Of a stretch of 8,737 nt of DNA, positions 1-3,973 are shown one piece after another. The stretch comes from Patescibacteria group bacterium (lineage in GTDB: Bacteria > Patescibacteriota > Gracilibacteria > UBA1369), in NCBI GenBank assembly GCA_018825335.1, contig JAHJEW010000128.1:1-8737 (forward strand), written 5' to 3'. Within the stretch, counting starts at the first letter, position 1. Each line of letters begins with the position of its first letter. A program made the position numbers and the translations under genes. The notes beneath the pieces were generated by a model. That model saw only the letters and a program-made list of their open reading frames with translations. It had not been told where the DNA came from and searched no databases.

Positions 1-370
1 CGCCAAGAAAATCCGCAACATCGATTTTTTTCAACATCGCATAAGCATCCTCCCCCAAAATATCTTTCATAAAACAAATCTGAATCTGCCCCGTGTGGTC
101 CTGCAGACGGGCAAAAGTAAGACGCCCGTGCGGGCGCATCAGCATAATGCGACCGCAGGTTATAATGTCGGCGCGCGGCTTACCCCCAATAACTTCCAAA
201 TCCCGCGGCGCCTCCTTTTCCCCGGCCGCGCGCGCCTGGGCCGCGGTATGCGAGCGCGCAAATCTCTCCGGATAAGGCTGCGCGCCCGCGGCGCGCAAAT
301 CCGAAACCTTCTTCTTACGATCTTCAAACTCGCTAACCGGCGAACCATTTACAGACTTATCATCAGTCAT
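1..370 (-). CDS. lysS: Lysine--tRNA ligase (class II), N-terminal part, cut by window edge
   Basis: Cytoplasmic enzyme that charges tRNA-Lys with lysine using ATP. Only the first 123 codons are visible; the gene continues past position 1. The translation starts MTDDKSVNGS and contains an LRAAGAQPYPERF segment (about residues 25-37), typical of the helical leader of bacterial LysS. The OB-fold anticodon-binding domain follows: ITCGRIMLMRPHGRLTFARL (about 70-89), LQDHTGQIQICF and LKKIDVADFLG. These match the conserved LysS pattern of a GRIM(L/A)xR..GK(L)TFA core followed by LQD.TG.IQ and a D.(G/A)D.(I/L)G loop. The catalytic class II core lies outside the window. The ATG at 370-368 is preceded by an AT-rich leader with no Shine-Dalgarno sequence; the nearest promoter candidate predicts a leader of about 19 nt. 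It is divergent from the gene at 554. AspS/AsnS also begin with an OB fold, but the sequence around the RIMLMR block favours LysS. Family certain; exact start likely. Confidence 0.93.
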   Translation of the reverse strand, partial: MTDDKSVNGSPVSEFEDRKKKVSDLRAAGAQPYPERFARSHTAAQARAAGEKEAPRDLEVIGGKPRADIITCGRIMLMRPHGRLTFARLQDHTGQIQICFMKDILGEDAYAMLKKIDVADFLG

Positions 371-395
371 TTTAATTCAGAAAAAATGCCACCCA

Positions 396-425
396 AGTGT
401 AGCATAAACAGGTGGTGGGCGTGAA
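396..425 (-). promoter_or_regulatory. Candidate lysS promoter (TGn-extended -10)
   Basis: Read on the minus strand, TGCTACACT at 404-396 is an extended -10 (TG, one base, TACACT). TTCACG at 425-420 is a 4-of-6 match to a -35 at 18-bp spacing. The predicted start near 389 would leave a leader of about 19 nt before the lysS ATG. The -35 is weak, so the call depends on the extended -10 and on similarity to the other promoters in this window. Confidence 0.45.
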
Positions 426-435
426 CACGAGTTCA
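422..435. promoter_or_regulatory. Inverted repeat of GAAC-N4-GTTC type (LexA/DinR-like box candidate)
   Basis: TGAACACGAGTTCA is a 5+5 bp perfect inverted repeat around ACGA. Its GAAC-N4-GTTC core equals the half-site arrangement of the Gram-positive LexA (DinR) SOS box; of the RNRY centre, three of four bases fit. It overlaps the candidate -35 of lysS (425-420) and lies about 50 bp upstream of the -35 of the gene at 554, so a bound repressor would mainly block the lysS side. No LexA gene is visible here and the operator used by this lineage is unknown, so regulation is inferred only. Confidence 0.25.
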
Positions 436-485
436 GGCGGTTGCTAGCCGGGCTCCTATAAAGAATTATTTAATAGCAATGGCGG

Positions 486-512
486 TTGACGGGGGGGATT
501 ATATGTTATCAT
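486..512 (+). promoter_or_regulatory. Promoter of the 234-aa surface protein gene
   Basis: TTGACG at 486-491 (5 of 6 to the -35 consensus) and TGTTATCAT at 504-512, an extended -10 with hexamer TATCAT at 507-512. The spacer is 15 bp, shorter than usual, but a TGn-extended -10 tolerates this. Transcription would begin near 519, giving a leader of about 35 nt to the ATG at 554. Because it lies downstream of the ATG at 479, it argues against that longer start. Confidence 0.6.
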
Positions 513-553
513 ATTCCGATATAAATTCTTTTCCTCCCCTAACCAAAACAAAA

Positions 554-1258
554 ATGAAAAAGAAAACAATGTACATAATCGCAGGTCTGGCCGTAGTGGC
601 CGTAGCGGCAGTCGCCATCGTCGGCAGCGGAGGCGAAATCTTCCAGGGCCGCCTTGGCAACCTGAATTTCAATGCAAGCCGCAGTCAACCGACGGCACCA
701 GCAGCAAGCAGCAATACACAGGCCGCAAAAATCAATCCATCAAGTGTGGGTTCTGTAATCACGTCTACTGAACCAAAACTAATGGCTTTACCTACAAACG
801 ATACATACAAGAATGGTGGAAAACATTTAAATCTGTTGAATTTCAGAATTACTGCAGGAGCTGAACAGTTAAATCTTCAACATAATAATACTACTATCTC
901 AATATATTTGGAAAAAAATGGGAAAAGTATAAACAAGGATTTTTCTTCCGACAGTATTAAATGGAATAATTGTACCTTGGATCAAGGGGGTACTACTTAC
1001 AAAGCAAGTTCAGACAATGCTTATTACATGGGTATTCCAGGGAATTGGGGAGTCAATTTTTGGATGAACTTAGCTCCAATTAAACCTTATCAATCAATGG
1101 ATTTTTCATTATATTGCAATGTTACTGCAAAATCGGGAGACTCAATTGACGCAGGTGTTTGGAATATTATAGATATTAATCTTGGAAATATTTTAGGTCA
1201 CTTTGCATCTAATGAAAGCGGGAAAAGGGCACAAGGCCCATTGTTTTACGTCCAATAA
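554..1258 (+). CDS. Membrane-anchored or secreted protein of unknown function, beta-rich exterior domain
   Basis: Function not recognised. The 234-residue product starts MKKKTMYIIAG: a short lysine-rich head, then one hydrophobic segment at about residues 7-24 (signal anchor or uncleaved signal peptide), then a low-complexity S/A/P/Q/N-rich linker (about 41-75). The rest, about 76-234, is polar, rich in N, T, S and aromatics, and looks beta-sheet-like; it has only two cysteines (C140, C188), a possible disulfide outside the membrane. An in-frame ATG at 479 would add 25 residues, but it precedes the promoter at 486-512 and would put charged residues ahead of the membrane segment, so the start at 554 is preferred. 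There is no Shine-Dalgarno. The gene has its own promoter and a strong terminator at 1277-1314, so it is monocistronic. Base composition changes sharply near 735: the anchor part is GC-rich and the outer domain AT-rich, suggesting a grafted domain. A cell-surface role is inferred from topology only. Confidence 0.75.
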   Translation: MKKKTMYIIAGLAVVAVAAVAIVGSGGEIFQGRLGNLNFNASRSQPTAPAASSNTQAAKINPSSVGSVITSTEPKLMALPTNDTYKNGGKHLNLLNFRITAGAEQLNLQHNNTTISIYLEKNGKSINKDFSSDSIKWNNCTLDQGGTTYKASSDNAYYMGIPGNWGVNFWMNLAPIKPYQSMDFSLYCNVTAKSGDSIDAGVWNIIDINLGNILGHFASNESGKRAQGPLFYVQ

Positions 1259-1276
1259 ATAGAATCCAAATAAGTT

Positions 1277-1314
1277 AAAGAGAGCTCTGAATATTTATGA
1301 TAGGGCTCTCTTTT
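1277..1314 (+). terminator. Rho-independent terminator after the 234-aa protein gene
   Basis: AAAGAGAGCTC (1277-1287) pairs with GGGCTCTCTTT (1303-1313): an 11-bp stem with a single G-U wobble, a 15-nt AT-rich loop, and a T-run at 1311-1314 followed by AATAAT. It begins 18 bp after the stop codon at 1256-1258. The three opening A-T pairs on the 5' side could also serve a reverse-strand transcript, but no minus-strand gene ends here. Confidence 0.88.
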
Positions 1315-1561
1315 AATAATAGCCGTTGAGGAAATACATCCACTAAATCTCAGTACGCACTATGGGCAAACTTTTTCATAGTTTTAGCATAGAGTAAGGC
1401 TTTACTGGATTTTGCTAAATACATATTAGGAAAACAAAAAAATGCACATTCCAAAATAATTATCAAAATTCTTCAAATTGTATTGTTAGGATATATAGTT
1501 GATGAAGTGAAAAAAGGATGATTTAATTTTCACAATTAAGTAACAATTTAAAAACCAAAAC
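1315..1561. other. AT-rich non-coding stretch, no gene seen
   Basis: About 250 bp between the terminator and the next promoter with no convincing ORF on either strand and no recognisable tRNA, sRNA or riboswitch. Composition is clearly AT-rich. It holds small inverted repeats: AGTAA-GGCT-TTACT at 1393-1406, GTGAAAA/TTTTCAC at 1507-1513/1527-1533, and TTAATT/AATTAA at 1523-1528/1534-1539. The last two overlap each other just upstream of the promoter at 1562 and could be operator sites, but such repeats arise easily in AT-rich DNA. Confidence 0.5.
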
Positions 1562-1589
1562 TTGACAACACTACAAAATATGGTAACAT
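1562..1589 (+). promoter_or_regulatory. Consensus promoter of the cysteine-rich protein gene
   Basis: TTGACA at 1562-1567 (perfect -35), 16-bp spacer, and TGGTAACAT at 1581-1589 (extended -10, hexamer TAACAT at 1584-1589). This is the best promoter in the window. It overlaps an in-frame ATG at 1588, so that ATG cannot be used from this transcript. A start near 1596 gives a leader of about 25 nt to the ATG at 1621. Confidence 0.8.
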
Positions 1590-1620
1590 GAAAACCTGTA
1601 CAGTAATACCTAAACACCCC

Positions 1621-1950
1621 ATGTCCAAACTAAACAACCTCCTTGCCGCCGCAGCCCTAACCGCAGCCCTTTCTACCCCCGGTTGCGCCGACGACTGCGA
1701 AGTTATCAGCGCCGACGAAAACTCCCCGCAACTATCATCCTCGGCGGAAGTACTTTCATATTGCGCATCTAACAAAAATGCGGCACTGGCCTGCCTAAAA
1801 GTTGACGACAGTGGAGATAAAGTGGACTGCAGCGCGCCCGTATTTGAATGCAGCACGCCGGGCCTTCAGCAAAAAATGGAAGAACTCTTTTCTACCGGTG
1901 GTGGCCAATACTGCGTTGAAGATCCCGCGCAGCTGCAGGCAAATCTTTAA
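1621..1950 (+). CDS. Small cysteine-rich secreted protein or lipoprotein, function unknown
   Basis: No family recognised. The 109-residue product begins MSKLNNLLAAAALTAALSTPGC: a short lysine-bearing head and an alanine/leucine-rich hydrophobic core (about residues 4-17) typical of a secretory signal. C22 sits where a lipobox cysteine would be, but the preceding residues (S-T-P-G) fit the lipobox only loosely, so cleavage by signal peptidase I is also possible. The remainder is acidic and contains C26, C48, C58, C70, C77 and C98: six cysteines, enough for three disulfides if C22 is lipidated. The frame is open from 1588, but that ATG lies inside the -10 element; the ATG at 1621 places the signal peptide at the very N-terminus and is preferred. 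No Shine-Dalgarno and no obvious terminator follow. Coding DNA is GC-rich compared with the AT-rich flanks. An extracytoplasmic location is likely; the role is unknown. Confidence 0.72.
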   Translation: MSKLNNLLAAAALTAALSTPGCADDCEVISADENSPQLSSSAEVLSYCASNKNAALACLKVDDSGDKVDCSAPVFECSTPGLQQKMEELFSTGGGQYCVEDPAQLQANL

Positions 1951-2023
1951 AGCATTCATCCGGTCCGTACCGTATGATACAGACTCTGATACAATTTGGA
2001 TAAACATTTATATTGAAATAAAC

Positions 2024-2029
2024 TATAAT
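2024..2029 (+). promoter_or_regulatory. -10 element of the mntA-hepT operon
   Basis: A perfect TATAAT at 2024-2029 places the transcription start near 2036 and leaves a leader of about 23 nt to the ATG at 2059. There is no good -35 at 16-18 bp; TTGGAT at 1996-2001 is 22 bp away, too far for ordinary spacing. Toxin-antitoxin operons are often self-repressed, but no clear operator palindrome is visible. Confidence 0.5.
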
Positions 2030-2058
2030 AAAGGCGGTTTCATTAACGAAAATAGGTA

Positions 2059-2355
2059 ATGCCCCCAAAAAATATTGCCGACCTGAAGAAAATAGTTGTT
2101 CCATTTGCCAAGAACCATAATGTTAATTATATAGCGGTTTTTGGATCATTCGCGCGCGGGAAAGCAAAAAAACAAAGTGACATAGACCTGCTTGTCAGTT
2201 TTTCCAAACCAATTTCACTATTGGATCTAATATCCATGGAGCTGAAACTCGGAGAAAAAATGAAAAAAAAAGTCGATCTGGTTACAAAAAAAGCACTTCA
2301 TCCAAAAATTGCAAAATATATAAAAAAAGACCTGAAAATTTTATATGAAAAATGA
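2059..2355 (+). CDS. mntA: MntA-type nucleotidyltransferase antitoxin
   Basis: A 98-residue minimal nucleotidyltransferase. The catalytic signature is exact: GS at residues 29-30 (in AVFGSFARG), ten residues, then D41-I-D43, i.e. GSX10DXD. D73 in the strand KKVDLVT is the probable third carboxylate. In characterised type VII systems the MNT protein adds AMP to a tyrosine of the partner HEPN toxin and so disables its RNase activity. All active-site residues being present, the same chemistry is inferred here. The gene lies directly before hepT, whose start codon overlaps its last 11 bp, so the two are translationally coupled and antitoxin is made first. A short AGG lies only two bases from the ATG and is a poor ribosome site. 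Stop is TGA. The alternative, a stand-alone minimal NTase of unknown substrate, is unlikely given the partner. Confidence 0.88.
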   Translation: MPPKNIADLKKIVVPFAKNHNVNYIAVFGSFARGKAKKQSDIDLLVSFSKPISLLDLISMELKLGEKMKKKVDLVTKKALHPKIAKYIKKDLKILYEK

Positions 2356-2680
2356 CGGCATATATCTGGAACACATTCTTGAAGCGATAAAATCTATTAA
2401 AGCATATACAAAGGATGCAAAGATTGACGATTTTGTTAAGAATGAAATGATGCGGGAAGCGGTAATAAGAAAACTGGAGATTATTGGTGAAGCTGCGCGT
2501 AACATCTCCGCCGGGACGAAAGCGAAAATCAAAGAAATCGAATGGCCTGCTGTGGCGGGCATGAGAAACAGGCTCATCCACGAATATTTTGATGTAAATT
2601 TTGATTTGGTGTGGGAGACCGTTAAAAAAGATTTACCGAAATTGCGAAAAGCAATTCGGCAATATTTGAAAGCAAAGTAG
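2345..2680 (+). CDS. hepT: HepT-like HEPN-domain RNase toxin (DUF86)
   Basis: A 111-residue all-helical HEPN protein of the DUF86/HepT family. It has the usual opening (YLEHILEAIKSIKAYT, residues 7-22), a central REAVIRKLEIIGEAARNIS helix (about 37-54), and the catalytic motif RX4HXY at R74-N-R-L-I-H79-E-Y81 within GMRNRLIHEYF. R74 and H79 are the RNase residues; Y81 is the tyrosine that MntA adenylylates in studied homologues. Family members cleave RNA, including tRNA in some cases, and arrest growth; the target here is unknown. Length is normal and nothing is broken, so the pair appears functional. The start ATG at 2345 overlaps mntA by 11 bp and no separate ribosome site is seen. Both genes are AT-rich relative to dnaB and lysS, which is common for horizontally moving toxin-antitoxin modules. 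No terminator is apparent after the TAG. Confidence 0.9.
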   Translation: MKNDGIYLEHILEAIKSIKAYTKDAKIDDFVKNEMMREAVIRKLEIIGEAARNISAGTKAKIKEIEWPAVAGMRNRLIHEYFDVNFDLVWETVKKDLPKLRKAIRQYLKAK

Positions 2681-2691
2681 AAAAATCCCCC

Positions 2692-2715
2692 CTACTCCAA
2701 CCCGCATATTCCTGC
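2692..2715 (+). repeat. Direct repeat copy 1: duplicated 3' end of dnaB
   Basis: CTACTCC-AA-CCCGCATATTCCTGC reproduces, in the same orientation, the final 25 bp of dnaB at 3949-3973 with one base missing and one substitution beside the gap. The 16-bp core ACCCGCATATTCCTGC (2700-2715) is exact. Read on the minus strand it still contains the dnaB-like CAG GAA TAT GCG GGT codons and a TAG, but the missing base breaks the frame. Flanks on both sides are unrelated to those of copy 2. With copy 2 it brackets the transglutaminase-TPR gene. Confidence 0.8.
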
Positions 2716-2764
2716 CCTAGAATTAATCCTTTGGCCCATTTATAAAAAACAGTATCGTGGAAAC

Positions 2765-3922
2765 ATGTTCAATCCAGTGGTAAATCCGTTTTCAAAGTAC
2801 GCCGACAAAACCGAAAAAAAAGTCGACCGGCTTTTAAATGGCACCGCAATCAAAAGCGGTATTGAAATACGCCAAAAACTGCTGAAGCTGATGCAGGAAA
2901 ATTTGGTTGTTGTAAATCTATGGCTGGAAAGGCGATTTAAAGGTTACAGGTACCTTAAAAAAAGTAAAAGAAAGCTGTTTTACCGCAACACAGAGCAGAT
3001 AGTAGCCGAATTCAACAATTTCAGGAAAACATTCAGGTGCGATGAAAAAGCCCTGCTTGCGGAACTTTCAACCCATGGATTCACCGCGCAGACCGGTGAC
3101 CGGAAAAGCAGAATCAAATACATATACGAAATCATGAATTTCCTTAAGCCCGGTAAATATTATCAGTACCTTGAAGGCGCCAGCTTCGGGAAACTGCTCG
3201 CGGACATTACAAAGGAAAAAATGATCGGGGACTGCAACCAGATCACAACTTTTTATATGTTTCTTTATTCGCTGAACTACCCGATTGCAGATCTAAAAAT
3301 AAAACTTCTGCCGGGCCATGTATGTCTTCATTATGAAGGGATAGACATAGAAGCCACCGCCGGCATTTTCAAGCAGTACGACAAATACGACAAACTTCTG
3401 CCGGCTGTTGAAATCATCACAACAAATCTTCTGGATACGTGCGATTTTAGGGATAAAACCCTTCAAATCGATGCAAGATCATACATAAAAGCCGCGGAAC
3501 TTGCGTACAGGATCAGTGAATCAAATGAAACCGTAAACAATAATCTGCAGGTCGCCTACCGCAACCTTGCCGTTGAATCCGCCAAAAAATACGACTTCGA
3601 TACCGCGAAATTCTTCGCATCCAAACTTGACGATCAAGAAATAATGAGGAACATAATGGAACAAGAAGGATGGTATTACTACAAAAACAATAATTTTGAC
3701 CAGGCACTAAAAATCTTCCAGAGCATACCCGACCCCAAAATGGTCAAAGCCTGCTACGGCGAAAAATACAATGAAATACAAAGAAAGGTCGCGGACATAA
3801 ACACCGTGGAAAAGCACAAAGCCCACATGGCCGACTACCGGAAAATGATAGAACTCGCGGGAAAAATGAAAGACTACGACCTGCAGGCAAAACTGAAAAA
3901 ATTCGTGGATTCGCTTAAATAA
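2765..3922 (+). CDS. Transglutaminase-like cysteine protease-fold protein with C-terminal TPR-like helices
   Basis: 385 residues, no signal peptide or membrane segment, so probably cytoplasmic. A basic, helical N-terminal part (about 1-130) precedes a transglutaminase-like core: GDCNQITTFYMFLYSL (155-170) supplies candidate nucleophile C157; LPGHVCLHY (182-190) supplies H185; and IDIEATAG (193-200) supplies an acidic residue, probably E196, as in the H...(D/E)xT layout of this superfamily. From about 240 on, paired helices resemble tetratricopeptide repeats, e.g. AYRNLAVESAKKYDFDTAKF and EGWYYYKNNNFDQALKIFQS, then a charged helical tail. The fold supports thiol hydrolase or acyl-transfer chemistry with the TPR part binding a partner; the substrate is unknown. 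The leader has only a weak GTGGA before the ATG; possible -10 elements are TAGAAT (2718-2723) or TATAAA (2741-2746), both poor. The gene converges on dnaB with 26 bp between stops and is bracketed by direct repeats of the dnaB 3' end, suggesting insertion here. Confidence 0.75.
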   Translation: MFNPVVNPFSKYADKTEKKVDRLLNGTAIKSGIEIRQKLLKLMQENLVVVNLWLERRFKGYRYLKKSKRKLFYRNTEQIVAEFNNFRKTFRCDEKALLAELSTHGFTAQTGDRKSRIKYIYEIMNFLKPGKYYQYLEGASFGKLLADITKEKMIGDCNQITTFYMFLYSLNYPIADLKIKLLPGHVCLHYEGIDIEATAGIFKQYDKYDKLLPAVEIITTNLLDTCDFRDKTLQIDARSYIKAAELAYRISESNETVNNNLQVAYRNLAVESAKKYDFDTAKFFASKLDDQEIMRNIMEQEGWYYYKNNNFDQALKIFQSIPDPKMVKACYGEKYNEIQRKVADINTVEKHKAHMADYRKMIELAGKMKDYDLQAKLKKFVDSLK

Positions 3923-3948
3923 AGTCATCTCTTTGTATAGAGTGAACT

Positions 3949-3973
3949 CTACTCCCCACCCGCATATTCCTGC
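3949..3973 (+). repeat. Direct repeat copy 2: dnaB 3' terminus
   Basis: CTACTCC-CCA-CCCGCATATTCCTGC, the last eight codons of dnaB including its TAG (reverse strand), matched by copy 1 at 2692-2715. The exact core is 3958-3973. The distance between the two cores is 1,258 bp, spanning the transglutaminase-TPR gene. An adjoining inverted repeat TAGAGT-GA-ACTCTA (3938-3951) overlaps this copy but is absent from copy 1. Confidence 0.8.

Noticed and set aside
95..424. 109-aa open frame on the plus strand opposite lysS
   Set aside because: It is antisense to a clearly conserved LysS N-terminal sequence and its translation is basic low-complexity with no family resemblance; a GC-rich shadow frame.
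479..553. Upstream in-frame ATG extending the 234-aa protein by 25 residues
   Set aside because: The promoter at 486-512 would lie inside the extension and the added residues would precede the membrane anchor; the ATG at 554 gives a normal MKKK-hydrophobic start.
1588..1620. Upstream in-frame ATG for the cysteine-rich protein
   Set aside because: It overlaps the -10 hexamer TAACAT, upstream of the predicted transcription start, and would push the signal peptide away from the N-terminus.
2345..2355. UGA recoding (UGA=Gly) as in Gracilibacteria
   Set aside because: TGA ends mntA and yraN exactly where the families end and where the next gene begins, so it acts as a stop.
3929..3951. Inverted repeats between the convergent genes (TAGAGT-GA-ACTCTA and CTCT/AGAG) as a bidirectional terminator
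   Set aside because: Stems are short, the 2-nt loop is sterically poor, and neither strand has a following T-run.
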